DNA of 26,762 nucleotides from Mesostigma viride (GCA_009746045.1 RPFO01001279.1:1-26762), one strand, 5' to 3'; shown: positions 1 through 9,443, counted from the first letter of the stretch. Notes: a model not told the origin generated them from the letters alone. Numbers and translations are program-made.

Positions 1-1583
1 TATTGATACGTAGCAGCACCCCCCCACATGTATTGATACGTAGCAGCACCCCCCACATGTATTGATACGTAGCAGCACCCCCCCACATGTATTGATACGT
101 AGCAGCCCCCCCCACATGTATTGATACGTAGCAGCACCCCCCCACATGTATTGATACGTAGCAGCACCCCCCCACATGTATTGATACGTAGCAGCACCCC
201 CCCATGTATTGATACGTAGCAGCACCCCCCCACATGTATTGATACGTAGCACCCCCCCACATGTATTGATACGTAGCAGCACCCCCCACATGTATTGATA
301 CGTAGCAGCACCCCCCCACATGTATTGATACGTAGCAGCACCCCCCCACATGTATTGATACGTAGCAGCACCCCCCACATGTATTGATACGTAGCAGCAC
401 CCCCCACATGTATTGATACGTAGCAGCACCCCCCACATGTATTGATACGTAGCAGCACCCCCCCACATGTATTGATACGTAGCAGCACCCCCCACATGTA
501 TTGATACGTAGCACCCCCCCCACATGTATTGATACGTAGCAGCACCCCCCCACATGTATTGATACGTAGCAGCACCCCCCCACATGTATTGATACGTAGC
601 AGCACCCCCCCACATGTATTGATACGTAGCAGCACCCCCCACATGTATTGATACGTAGCAGCACCCCCCCACATGTATTGATACGTAGCACCCCCCCACA
701 TGTATTGATACGTAGCAGCACCCCCCCACATGTATTGATACGTAGCAGCACCCCCCCACATGTATTGATACGTAGCAGCACCCCCCCACATGTATTGATA
801 CGTAGCAGCACCCCCCCACATGTATTGATACGTAGCAGCACCCCCCACATGTATTGATACGTAGCAGCACCCCCCCACATGTATTGATACGTAGCAGCAC
901 CCCCCCACATGTATTGATACGTAGCAGCACCCCCCCACATGTATTGATACGTAGCAGCCCCCCCCACATGTATTGATACGTAGCAGCACCCCCCCACATG
1001 TATTGATACGTAGCAGCACCCCCCCACATGTATTGATACGTAGCAGCACCCCCCACATGTATTGATACGTAGCAGCACCCCCCCACATGTATTGATACGT
1101 AGCAGCACCCCCCCACATGTATTGATACGTAGCAGCACCCCCCCACATGTATTGATACGTAGCAGCACCCCCCACATGTATTGATACGTAGCAGCACCCC
1201 CCACATGTATTGATACGTAGCAGCACCCCCCCACATGTATTGATACGTAGCAGCACCCCCCCACATGTATTGATACGTAGCAGCACCCCCCCACATGTAT
1301 TGATACGTAGCAGCACCCCCCACATGTATTGATACGTAGCAGCACCCCCCCACGTGTATTGATACGTAGCAGCACCCCCCCACATGTATTGATACGTAGC
1401 AGCACCCCCCCACATGTATTGATACGTAGCAGCACCCCCCCACATGTATTGATACGTAGCAGCACCCCCCCACGTGTATTGATACGTAGCAGCACCCCCC
1501 CACATGTATTGATACGTAGCAGCACCCCCCCACATGTATTGATACGTAGCAGCACCCCCCCACATGTATTGATACGTAGCAGC
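1..1583. repeat. 29-30 bp tandem satellite array
   Basis: About 53 head-to-tail copies of a unit that reads TATTGATACGTAGCAGCACC followed by more C residues and then ACATG. Most variation is in the length of the C run (6 or 7, rarely 8). A few units lose an AGC triplet (near 248, 509 and 688), one lacks CA (near 203), and two carry CACGTG instead of ACATGT (near 1351 and 1471). The array begins at the window edge, so its full length is unknown. It stops abruptly at 1583, where a dispersed repeat starts. ORFs across it only translate the unit into a 10-residue peptide and break wherever a 29-bp unit occurs, so they are not genes. Confidence 0.97.
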
Positions 1584-1741
1584 ACAATTTTAGTCAGCCT
1601 ACCATCCACGTTGCGGCAAAAGATCACCTTTTTTTGTGTTTCGGCAAAATGAAGATTTCTTGCAAACTATCGTTATGCAGGCAGGTAGCAACGTCCGATG
1701 TTATAATCCGGCAGGTAGCATGCAAACGTCGAAACGATATG
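1584..1741 (+). repeat. Diverged direct repeat, copy A
   Basis: Begins with ACAATTTTAGTCAGCCTACC exactly where the satellite ends and runs to AACGATATG. It is matched by 2148-2309 with many substitutions and small indels, including the shared end GCATGCAAACGTCGAAACGA. Inside each copy a shorter motif, GGCAGGTAGCA, occurs twice or nearly so. The two copies lie 564 bp apart in the same orientation, as expected for long terminal repeats of a small non-autonomous element or for a segmental duplication. No function can be assigned. Confidence 0.8.
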
Positions 1742-2147
1742 AAGGGGAAAAAAAGCATCAAACAGGAGCACCGATTAGAAACGCAGCAAATGCAGTATGT
1801 GCACATCTACACCTATAACCTAACCAGACCAAAGGCATAGCAAACATGGAAAGGGTGACCCAAGTGAAAGCCTAGCACCACCATGATCGACATGTGCGAG
1901 ACCAAGAAACGCTCCATGGCAACTAGACTAAAGGGATGGATGCCAGATGTGGATTAGGATCGGCTTAGCTGACTCTACCGAGATGTCTGCAGGGTTTAGC
2001 TAGCAACGAAAAGAAGGAAGCCAGACATTTTTATCACTCTTGCTGCAACATAGAGTTTCTTGCGATGGCAGCAAGGACATGTCTTCGCCCAGCTGGCTAA
2101 CTGTGTCGTCGGCGTGCATGCGCTGTTTAGTTGCCGTTTTTGATAGA
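1742..2147. other. Unique spacer between diverged repeats
   Basis: About 400 bp of unremarkable sequence between the two diverged direct repeats. I see no convincing gene, RNA or repeat here. If the flanking copies are terminal repeats of a small element, this is its internal part. I did not find a clear primer-binding site or polypurine tract. Confidence 0.4.
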
Positions 2148-2309
2148 ACAATTTTAGTCAGCCTACCATCCAGGATGCGGCAAAAGCTCACCTTTTTTTC
2201 GTTGTGCGGCGAAAGCAGACCGATTTCCTTGTAAACTTCCGGCACCAGGCAGGTATCAACGTAGGATTTTATAATCCAGCAGGTAGCATGCAAACGTCGA
2301 AACGATATG
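2148..2309 (+). repeat. Diverged direct repeat, copy B
   Basis: Second copy of the repeat at 1584-1741, in direct orientation. It starts ACAATTTTAGTCAGCCTACC and ends CGAAACGATATG. It is about 4 bp longer than copy A and clearly diverged in its middle. A GGGGTCTCTCTGCGGC half-site of the palindrome family found around the downstream gene lies immediately after it, near 2328-2343. Confidence 0.8.
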
Positions 2310-2630
2310 GCAGCTCGTATCAGCTATGGGGTCTCTCTGCGGCTGCGCTTCTTTTTCGATGGGCGATGGGACGGTCGCAATTCGCAAAACGGACGCGGCG
2401 TCACAGGGCTGAACGGTATTGAAAAAATTGGAAACGTGGCATCCTCGTTCCTCCCCACGGAACTGAAAACTGGAAGCGCGGCGCTGGTGCAAAAGCTCGA
2501 TCCCATCTTTTGGAACCAAGCTAGCGGATTGGACGACATCCAATATGCCGTCACCCGTGCTTGTGGCCGCAGGTATAAAAAGAGACGACCTCCAGCCCAT
2601 TTACCTGGGAACATTCGGATGTTTGGCTGA
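2307..2630 (+). CDS. Possible small ORF, 107 aa, unrecognised
   Basis: An uninterrupted 107-codon frame that starts inside the end of repeat copy B. The middle (IGNVASSFLPTELKTG) reads like an amphipathic helix, and the C-terminal part is basic (GRRYKKRRPPAHLPG). It resembles in general style the short helical or basic virion proteins of capsid-bearing mobile elements, but I cannot assign it to a family. Its start inside a dispersed repeat and its isolation argue against a real gene. Codon usage is not decisive at this length. Confidence 0.2.
   Translation: MAARISYGVSLRLRFFFDGRWDGRNSQNGRGVTGLNGIEKIGNVASSFLPTELKTGSAALVQKLDPIFWNQASGLDDIQYAVTRACGRRYKKRRPPAHLPGNIRMFG
2574..2580 (+). promoter_or_regulatory. 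TATA-box-like TATAAAA
   Basis: The sequence GGTATAAAAAGAGACG is a good match to a eukaryotic TATA box and lies in an otherwise GC-rich stretch. No well-supported coding region starts just downstream; the next strong gene begins 830 bp away. It may belong to a mobile element or be a chance match. Confidence 0.2.
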
Positions 2631-2690
2631 CATCGTTACCATGCGTCAATGTACAATGAGGTTCTGGGTTCGATTCCTGGTGTGGTCATG
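2616..2690 (+). other. tRNA-like B-box remnant
   Basis: GGGTTCGATTCC near 2667-2678 matches an RNA polymerase III B box. The flanking bases can pair as a five-base T-stem (CTGGG with CCTGG). However, the segment that should form the 5' acceptor strand does not pair with the bases after the T-arm (TGTGGTC), and no complete cloverleaf can be drawn. A tRNA pseudogene or tRNA-derived SINE fragment is the most that can be said. Confidence 0.2.
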
Positions 2691-3050
2691 GAAATAAATT
2701 TTTTTCTGCACATCTACTGAAATCAGTCATAGCACCAAACAATCACGCTGCAGCGAGACGCTATAGCCCTGGAGCCGCTGATAAACCTGACATCCGGTAC
2801 GTCTTACTATCATAGATTGCCGAACTATATAATAATAATAGTCTATACCACTTTTTCTTGTAAATGATTTACTAAATAATGATTCTATATACTTTAACAT
2901 ACCATATTATTAAAGTATGTGGAATTTAACCATGCTATTCACAATATATTATAAAATCTTTTGCAAAATATACTGTAATTAGTATATATATTTTCTGATA
3001 AACAATTTTATCAATGCTACTGTGTTATTTTTGTTATTCTCGCCATGCAG
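2691..3050. other. AT-rich intergenic stretch
   Basis: Low-GC sequence rich in TATA, AATAAT and TTTT runs, in contrast to the GC-rich coding DNA on its right. It contains a 9-bp inverted repeat, ATACTTTAA at 2889-2897 and TTAAAGTAT at 2910-2918. No gene is visible. It could be promoter-distal spacer of the downstream gene or the end of a mobile element. Confidence 0.5.
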
Positions 3051-3130
3051 GTATCTGAGTGTTCTGGGAGAACTAATAAGAGAATGAGCCGCGAAGGTGA
3101 GGAAAACCTGAAATCTTTTCGTCCTTATTG

Positions 3131-3388
3131 GGGTCTCTCTGCAGCTAGACCATTTATAACCACAAGCAATAGCTTAAATTCAAGGGTCTCGCTGCAGCTA
3201 GACCCTCTTTATGGTTGCTATAAAATTAATGAATCAGAAGTCTGTGATTTAACAATCGCACGCCGCAATGAAGGGTCTAGCTGCAGCGAGACCCCAATCT
3301 TGGTCGGGGTATGCTAAGTTCACCACATCAGGTAATCTTTTCGTCTAACGGAAAAAGCCCCTCTAAGGGTCTAGCTGCAGCTAGACCC
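3131..3388. repeat. Cluster of four 22-bp CTGCAG palindromes
   Basis: Four copies of a quasi-palindrome lie upstream of the transposase-like gene: at 3131-3152, 3184-3205, 3273-3294 and 3367-3388. The consensus is GGGTCT(C/A)(T/G)CTGCAG followed by C(T/G)AGACCC. The copy at 3367-3388 is a perfect 22-bp palindrome (GGGTCTAGCTG and its complement). The sequences between copies are unrelated, so this is a dispersed short motif and not a simple tandem repeat. The last copy ends 15 bp before the putative ATG at 3404. Candidate roles are a protein-binding site or a tiny mobile palindrome. Confidence 0.85.
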
Positions 3389-3403
3389 CAATCGTGGTAA
3401 AAA

Positions 3404-6400
3404 ATGATACACTTTCGAACTTTGTCTGTAATTGTCGCTTTTCCCAACGATACTCGATTTGCATGGATTTCGTTGTGCCGGTCGTCATGGCATGCAGCAC
3501 GCGAACGGGTGGGAGTTTTCGCCCTTGCGTCCGGTCGTCCAGGATTCAGTGCAATTAAGTTGAACACCGGGACGAAGCAGTCAACTGGCGCAAAAAGGGT
3601 TTTCGGAGATGAGAACCAGAATCCAGCGCAGCCTGAAGCCAAGGAAGTCAAGCGGCCGGGAGAATACTCGAAATCAAAGAGGGTTATTGGGGAATATTTC
3701 GCTGACCAGGCGTTTGAAGCGGCTCAGGCGATGACAAAACCCGAGGGGCGGGGGCCGGCTTTCGACCAGATGATTGCTGGCTTTAACTCTAGGGCCGCTG
3801 AACTAGGTCACGGGAAGTATCATGAGGAGGCGAAAAAGCTTTACAATCAGGAGCGGATGGCAGAACTGAACAGGTTCTGGGTGGCTCGGATTAACGGCTT
3901 TTTTGATGGTCTGACCAAAAGCGACGCAGACAGAGACGTCAGGATGGTGCTGATGTCCACGCTTTACTGTGGTGACGACTTGGAGAAGGAGTTTTCGGCC
4001 GCGGAGTTGGAGAACCTGACGGGGATGGACGCCAAGAAGATTCGCGGAATTCGCGCGATACGAAGGCAGCAGAAGTTGGACTACCTCAGACACGCGCAGG
4101 CTCGCAAGGGGCGCCCTTTGCCGCAATTCGTGATTGACGCGATAGTGGACGCGTGGATGCACGATGATGAGTCGCGCGCCTCCTCCCAGATGAAGGATGT
4201 CAAGCGCACTTACAGCAGGGAGGGTCGTGGCAATCACGGGGTGCTCGTCGCCGTTGAGGGAGCGCGCTATTACATGACCTCCAAGGAGGACATGTACAAT
4301 CACTTTCTCGAAAAGCATGCGTACTGGAACAAAAGGAGTAACCAGTATGATAAGGACGTGGGCATTCACGTGGGCTACACGACCTTCTGCAAATACGCGC
4401 CCGATTGCATCAAGGGCAAGTGGAAGGAGAGGAACCTGTGCGCGTGTGAGAAGCACGTCACCATGCAGTCGGCCATGGGGGCGTGGACCAAGCACTCCAA
4501 TGCGAACCACGGCAAGAACTGCAAGTGTGGCGCGGAGTGTGCGGGATGCTCCAAGTACAGAGAGCCGGACGGTACTTGCGGAATGTGGAAAGCCATTCAC
4601 TCGACGGACTGGATCAAGCACTTTCACTGCCCGGTGTCCGCCGAGACTGACGGCAGGGATAACGGGCTGCGTGAAGGGGGCGGAATGGGCGGGGGGATGG
4701 AAGAGGGGGAGGGGGAAGATGAATGGCGGGGACGGGACCTGGAAGACCTCGACATTTCTGAGAGGCTGGTGGAGGACGAAGATGGGGTGCCGAGGACGGA
4801 GAGGGTTCACCGCATACTGAAGATGGCGTGTGTGGAGGGGTTCTGTCCTGAGGAATCATGCGGCATCCATAATAACTGGGTGCAGTGTGATCGGGACAAG
4901 AATTCCACGGAGATTCTGAATTGGTTCAAGTTCGAGATGGTGGAGCAGACTGTGACCCGACGGGTGAATGTGAGTTGGTTTCGATTTTATTTCTCCGTTA
5001 ATATGTTGTTGACTTTTTTTTTTGTGACCTATAGCTGCAGCGAGACCCTTTGTGAGTTGCAGTTATCTTATCGAAATGCGATTTTATTGCAAATCGAAAC
5101 TGTCTGCGGACCTTTGCGAAACAGGGCGAGACCGATGGCAGGGCGGCGAAGAAGGTGAAGCGGCCCGAGCAAGTCCAAATGAGGTCCACCCCAGCTGAGC
5201 TGCGGGACGAGATTCTTAAGATGTGGGACAAGTTCACCGTGCACTGCTTTACGGCCTGGTCGCAGGCGGATACAATCAAGGATCGGGAGAAGAATCTGAG
5301 AGAGGGGGACGTGCTCGTGCACGGCGACTGGGCCGAGAACTACGAGAACAGCAGCTACGTCCAACTGCAGTCGCAGTACTTCCACAAGCGCAGCCACATC
5401 CTGATGCCCATGATCGTGCGTTATCGGCTCAACGGCGAGCTGGAAAAGCGCGTCTTCTTTTTCCTGGGGGATTCCAGTATCAAGCGGGGCGAGCGCGCAC
5501 TCGTATACGCTCTTCGCAAGATTCTGGAAACCCTGCGGGTAGAAGTAGGGGTAGAGGTGCGAAACCTGTACATGTGCTCGGACAACTGCGCGGTGCAGTT
5601 TAAGTCCAGGTACGTGATTAACCAGATTAACGGTCTGCTCATGGGGGATCCCGACCTGCAGGCCTTTGAGTTCCACTACATGGGGGAGCAGCATGGGAAG
5701 GGGGAGGTGGATGGTCAAGGAGCGAAGTGCAAGTGCGTCTTGAGGGAAATGCAGAGGATTCCCGAAAACCAGCACATACTTGAGACCCACCAGCTAGTCG
5801 CCTACTTGAACCAGAACTGGCAGGGCGGCAAGACATCGAGCAGGGAGTCGGCCCGCGCGCGGGCCGAGAACGTCACTCGCCACTTCTTCCTTTTACCCCC
5901 GGTACGGAATTGTGTGTTATTTCAGGTTTTAAGACGTCAACTGCCGCTGTTCTATAAAAATTCAAACCCAATAAAGGTATCTCTGCAGAGAGACCCTATA
6001 TACTGTCAATGGGTTGCTTTTCTTTTAGGTATGAAATTTCGCTTGTTCTATCGGTATGAAGGGGTCTCTCTGCAGCTATACCCTGTGTCGAATTTCGATC
6101 ACTTGATATCTTGTCGTACGTTGTTATTATGATTCGAATGGGGTCTCTCTGCAGCTATACCCTGTGTCGAATTTCGATCACTTAATATCTTGTCGTACGT
6201 TGTTATTATGATTCGAATGGGGTCTCTCTGCAGCTATACCCTGTGTCGAATTTTGATCACTTGATGTCTTGTCGTTATTTTTTTTTTTGTAAGGGGTCTC
6301 TCTGCAGCTATACCCTGTTTTATTGATTTTTGGTCAATTTTGCTAACTTGAACGGTATTCTTTTTGCCCTAACTATTTGATGACAGGACGTCGAGTCCGG

Positions 6401-7133
6401 CCGACGCGCGGAGGTGGAGGAGGTGCCTGGCATCAAGAAGGCGCATTGGTGGCGACTGGACAAGTCCGACCCTGGCCTTTTGATGATTAGGCGCTATTCC
6501 TGCTACTGTCCGCCCTGTTTGGCTGGGCGGTTTGAGGGATGTCTAAGCGAGTGGTCGTTTATCATCGAGTTCAATGATGCAGGAAGCTCGATGAAAACTG
6601 TCCGTTTGCTGCCACCGAGCCAGCCCAACCCTCCGGTTCGCATGGTGACGCGGGGGGAGCAGCTGAAGGACAAGCGGGAGGCGATGGGCCGGCAGATGAG
6701 ACTCCACGACTATGTGGCAGTTCCATCGGACAAGGACACGGATCACGATCCCATCCACCCGTTCTGGTTGGCTGAGGTTGTAAGCGAAGCCGGGCCGATC
6801 GTGTTAGACGAGAACTTCGAGAGGTGGGTCGAGGGCCGGAACGGACGGGAGAAGGAGCTGTTCCTCGCCGGGAACGGCATTCTTCCCGTTCGGATTTGGA
6901 AGCGGGATAAGCATGACCCCCTGCATTTCACGCTCAACGTTGAGGATTGGCCACCGTCACGCCAGCCCGAGCTTGTGAATTGCTATCTCTGCGTCGCTCC
7001 GGCTCTCCGTCTAGAAGCACGCGTGCGCAGCGACGGAATGTGTGCCGACATCAGGATGAGCAAGGAGCTCGACAAGTGGCTTACTGCGCTGGTGATCAAG
7101 GATGAAGCCCCGGAGGGGCCGGCACCGACTTAA
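3404..7133 (+). CDS. Transposase-like RNase H-fold protein, 3 exons
   Basis: Exons 3404-4969, 5125-5901 and 6387-7133 join in phase 0 to give about 1029 residues. Introns 4970-5124 (GTGAGT...ACAG) and 5902-6386 (GTACGG...ACAG) have GT-AG ends. Exon 1 encodes a charged N-terminal half and a cysteine/histidine-rich zinc-binding stretch (CACEKHVTM, NCKCGAECAGCSKY). Exon 2 carries a DDE/RNase H-like core: HGDWAENY (Asp about 590), YMCSDNCAVQFKSRY (Asp about 675) and HGKGEVDGQG (Asp about 718). Exon 3 adds a second Cys cluster (RRYSCYCPPCLAGRFEGC) and a BAH/chromo-like segment (HDYVAVPSD...FWLAEVV). This order matches, from memory, a widespread family of uncharacterised transposase-derived proteins best known from cnidarians and arthropods. 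The exact start is uncertain because the first 45 residues are not family-like. All three acidic positions are present and no stop interrupts the model, so it may be active or domesticated. Confidence 0.75.
4970..5124 (+). other. Intron 1 of the transposase-like gene
   Basis: 155-bp phase-0 intron bounded by GTGAGT and ACAG. It connects the frame of exon 1 (residue 522) exactly to the frame of exon 2. It holds one damaged copy of the 22-bp palindrome, with an intact right half CTGCAGCGAGACCC ending at 5048. It also contains a T-rich tract. Confidence 0.75.
5902..6386 (+). other. Intron 2 of the transposase-like gene
   Basis: 485-bp phase-0 intron from GTACGG to TGACAG. AT-rich compared with the flanking exons. 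It contains one palindrome copy at 5975-5996 and a tandem array at 6061-6315. Removing it joins the catalytic exon to the second cysteine-rich exon in frame. Confidence 0.7.
6061..6315 (+). repeat. 79-bp tandem repeats inside intron 2
   Basis: Units start at 6061, 6140, 6219 and 6293 (spacings 79, 79 and 74 bp), each opening with GGGGTCTCTCTGCAGCTATA. The first two units are almost identical over their whole length. The third diverges in its second half and the fourth keeps only the palindrome. The array is therefore an intronic minisatellite grown around the 22-bp palindrome motif. Confidence 0.92.
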
Positions 7134-7420
7134 ACAAGAAATTGGGGTCTCGCTGCGGGTAGACGACGCCCTAGTTTCGGCTTGTATTATATCTTTAGAG
7201 TGGGGCTTCAGTAGGGTGTAAAAAGGTGGCCGCATATATTGTATATATTTTTCGAGATCTTTCTGAGGTCAAGTTTAAGGGTAGTTGATAATTTTTTGCG
7301 GCCTTCAATTAACAGTTATTTTTTACTGCAACATAATTTTATGCTGTATATTTAAATAATGATAAGGATTTCGATATTTTTTTGCACAATCTATTCGACA
7401 TTTGTTTCTGCATGTCGAGA
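7134..7420. other. 3' flank of the transposase-like gene
   Basis: AT-rich flank without a visible gene. It carries one degenerate copy of the palindrome family (GGGGTCTCGCTGCGGGTAGA at 7144-7163), 11 bp after the stop codon. No canonical AATAAA is evident. Confidence 0.5.
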
Positions 7421-7635
7421 ATTTATTGCTCCACCCCCACAAAAAAAATCGTTCCGGAACTGTTCGAAGCGAATAGCACTGACAGGATTCGAACCCGGGT
7501 CCACCTTAATGTTCGGAGTGAGGTAGGCCAGCCATCATGTTCCGCACTCAAATCTGGCTCGGGTCCGATCCCTCCCATTGCTCTTCGCTTCGAACAGCTC
7601 CGGAACAAGTTAGGTGTGGGGTTGGAGCAATAAAT
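7421..7635. mobile_element. Foldback / MITE-like element, about 215 bp
   Basis: Two arms of about 55-57 bp are inverted: the left begins ATTTATTGCTCCACCCCCAC (7421) and the right ends with its near complement, GTGGGGTTGGAGCAATAAAT (7635). Both carry the shared core TGTTCGAAGCGAA or its complement. The similarity continues inward with more mismatches, so almost the whole element folds into one long hairpin. TA dinucleotides at 7424-7425 and 7631-7632 could be a target duplication of a Tc1/mariner type. The left arm runs into a minus-strand B-box-like GGTTCGAATCC. There is no coding capacity, so it would depend on a transposase encoded elsewhere. Confidence 0.75.
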
Positions 7636-7790
7636 ACTTATTTGCCGGGCGCAGTTGTCATTCCGCCTAGTACAATTGCGTCACTAGTACAATTTTTGTC
7701 TGGGTACGGTACGAACCAATAACGCAATATTTAGTATCTAATCGCCGCTGCTCTTGCTGAATTTTATCCGGAAGCTGAAAAAGGTGTCCG

Positions 7791-8393
7791 GTGAAGCGAA
7801 TACTAGTGACTGGTGGTCGTGCCCTTCCATTACTCCTTATCGACAAATTTTGGGTTCTACCTGCAGTTATAACCCTTGCGCGTCTGGCTGTCGGGGTCAC
7901 CAATTTCCTGTCGATTGCAAGCAGCCAAGCTTGCCGAAATTTAACACTGTCACAAATGGAGCAGAGCAATATTTTCGGTTCTCAGCATACCTATGTGATG
8001 GTCGACAAAAATGAGCACGCTGCAAACATCAGAATTGATGTAGAGTTGCTCGGACCTTCTGCACAGTGGGGTGCAGGTGTCATTGCGTTCGGCAATGGCA
8101 TGATCGATCTGGTGCCACCCGATTCAGATTTGAACCCTGCTTACCAATGCGTGCCTGACAATCAGGCGAGAGTGGTGGTGGAGAGCACGGAAATTCCGGG
8201 CTCTCCCAATGTATCAATGATGCGCCTGAGGGCCGAGGCCCAGCAGGAGTTCCTGGCTGCTGCGGAGAACGGCGGGGCCAAGTGGAACACCAAAATGTAT
8301 ACAGGCGAGCCTCCCAACTACAGGGGAGACCAGTACCAGGGAGTGTACTCCTTCGGCGATTTTGACATCGACGGATGGGGCACCTTTTTCTAG
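7791..8393 (+). CDS. Hypothetical protein, unrecognised, 200 aa ORF
   Basis: Open frame ending in FGDFDIDGWGTFF. The first 60-65 residues are unlike the rest. An AG at about 7984 (TTTTCGGTTCTCAG) could be a splice acceptor that opens a shorter last exon beginning HTYVMVDKNE. A relative of the 22-bp palindrome (GGGTTCTAC-CTGCAG-TTATAACCC, 7852-7875) falls inside the doubtful 5' part. In the neighbouring gene these palindromes are confined to non-coding DNA, which supports the exon reading. The downstream part is acidic with conserved-looking turns (ENGGAKWNTKMYTGEPPNY). I recognise no domain. An AATAAA at 8519-8524 follows the stop. Confidence 0.45.
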   Translation: MKRILVTGGRALPLLLIDKFWVLPAVITLARLAVGVTNFLSIASSQACRNLTLSQMEQSNIFGSQHTYVMVDKNEHAANIRIDVELLGPSAQWGAGVIAFGNGMIDLVPPDSDLNPAYQCVPDNQARVVVESTEIPGSPNVSMMRLRAEAQQEFLAAAENGGAKWNTKMYTGEPPNYRGDQYQGVYSFGDFDIDGWGTFF

Positions 8394-8458
8394 GCGCAAT
8401 GCCTAAGTTGTCAAATACTCCGACAATGTCAAAATTGCGAATGATAAAATTACGGACA

Positions 8459-8524
8459 TGTGCACATATCTGTTTGTGCACATCTCCTGATCAAATGTGC
8501 ACATATATGTACTGATTCAATAAA
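8459..8524 (+). promoter_or_regulatory. 3' region with TGTGCACAT triplet and AATAAA
   Basis: TGTGCACAT occurs three times in 46 bp (8459-8467, 8475-8483, 8496-8504), each palindromic at its core, and is followed by the polyadenylation hexamer AATAAA at 8519-8524. The position, 66-131 bp after the stop codon of the preceding ORF, fits a 3' untranslated region. The function of the triple motif is unknown. Confidence 0.45.
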
Positions 8525-9173
8525 AACTTTCGGCAATTTTGTTCCCGGCATTGATAATCAATAGCTGCTAGCAAGCCAAGGACTTCAAAAGTGGCAATAG
8601 ATCGATGTAGGTCGTCGATAAACTTGTCTAGTCGTCATATTTCGGTCGCAAAATTCGTGCGTGGCCTGCAGGCATCGGACAAAGTGCACGCAACAGCAGG
8701 AGTCGGTTGAGTTCGAAGCACGGCAGACACAAAATTTCGGCGCAAAGTCCGTCGGGCGAAAAATTCGCTCGGCTGCCAAATTTTCGGCAAGAATTTCGGC
8801 GCAATGTCCGGTTTTCGGACGATTGAAATTAGCGTTTTTTTCTTGCAAAAATCTACCCCATTCCGCGTGGGACCACCCCCCCCCTGTGGGGAAGCACCCG
8901 CGTGTGCAAGCCCGTGGGAGGCACGCCAGTGCTGTATAGATGGATGTTGTAGTTAGTAATGCTGTTAGATAAATGTCGTAGGTAGCTGCATGATGTAGAT
9001 AGCTTAGACCTGTAGGACTGTTTGCACCCACCCATCCATCAGGGTTAATGCTCCGTGACTCCCCAGCGGGAGCACGAGTCTAATTGATATCGTATTGTCT
9101 CCTTGATATAGTCACTAGAGCCTGGGGATGTCAAGGAGACAACCAGCGCTGTGTAATCATATATCTGATCTCG
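8525..9173. other. Non-coding stretch, no gene seen
   Basis: About 650 bp without a convincing gene. The motif AATTTCGGCGCAA(A/T)GTCCG occurs twice (near 8732 and 8791), and a C-rich block lies near 8872-8895. ORFs here are short and present on both strands with no protein-like features. A segment at 9048-9086 (CTCCGTGACTCCCC, then GGGAGCACGAG, then CTAATTGA) recurs in altered form at 10074-10109. Confidence 0.4.
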
Positions 9174-9443
9174 ACACACAGATCTCGAGTGATTTATCTA
9201 GTACCAAATCCGAAAGGCTTGCATCACTCCCCGGACAGGAGAACTTTTGCGGATGACTGTAGGTGTAAGTTGGCGATGCCATGGTATCCGGAGACGTCCG
9301 TCCTATAGTCAGCAAAATTGGTGCGAGAGGTCCCCAGTTCGATTCCGGTCGGATTCATTTGCAGATCGCGTTTTCCGCGTTTTCCGCGGCCTGGCACTGA
9401 ACGCAAAGGTTTTCACCTTTGCGGAGTGTCTGATCAGAATATA
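9174..9443 (+). repeat. 270-bp direct repeat, copy 1
   Basis: Starts ACACACAGATCTCGAGTGAT and ends GTGTCTGATCAGAATATA. It is repeated base for base, as far as I can read, at 9576-9845. It contains a B-box-like AGTTCGATTCC near 9337 and a GCGTTTTCC duplication. The identity implies a recent duplication, gene conversion, or paired terminal repeats of a very small retroelement (TRIM-like), with 132 bp between the copies. Confidence 0.93.

Noticed and set aside
1-1583. CRISPR array
   Set aside because: Units are contiguous with no unique spacers, in a eukaryotic context without cas genes.
648-1652. ORFs coding for a repeated IRSSTPPHVL peptide
   Set aside because: They are the translation of 30-bp satellite units and end wherever a 29-bp unit shifts the frame; no start context, no gene neighbours.
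3803-4810. 335-residue antisense ORF
   Set aside because: It mirrors exon 1 of the transposase-like gene, whose sense strand has the cysteine motifs and joins in frame to further exons; the antisense protein has no domain-like features.
5068-5790. 240-residue antisense ORF
   Set aside because: It lies opposite the catalytic exon and crosses the intron 1 boundary; it is a shadow of the sense frame.
7475-7510. Functional tRNA gene on the minus strand
   Set aside because: Only a B-box-like T-arm (GGTTCGAATCC) is present, one stem pair mismatches and no A box or acceptor stem can be formed; it sits inside a foldback element.
9325-9360. tRNA gene around AGTTCGATTCC (also at 9727-9762)
   Set aside because: The T-stem has two mismatches and no cloverleaf can be drawn; the sequence is simply part of the 270-bp repeat.
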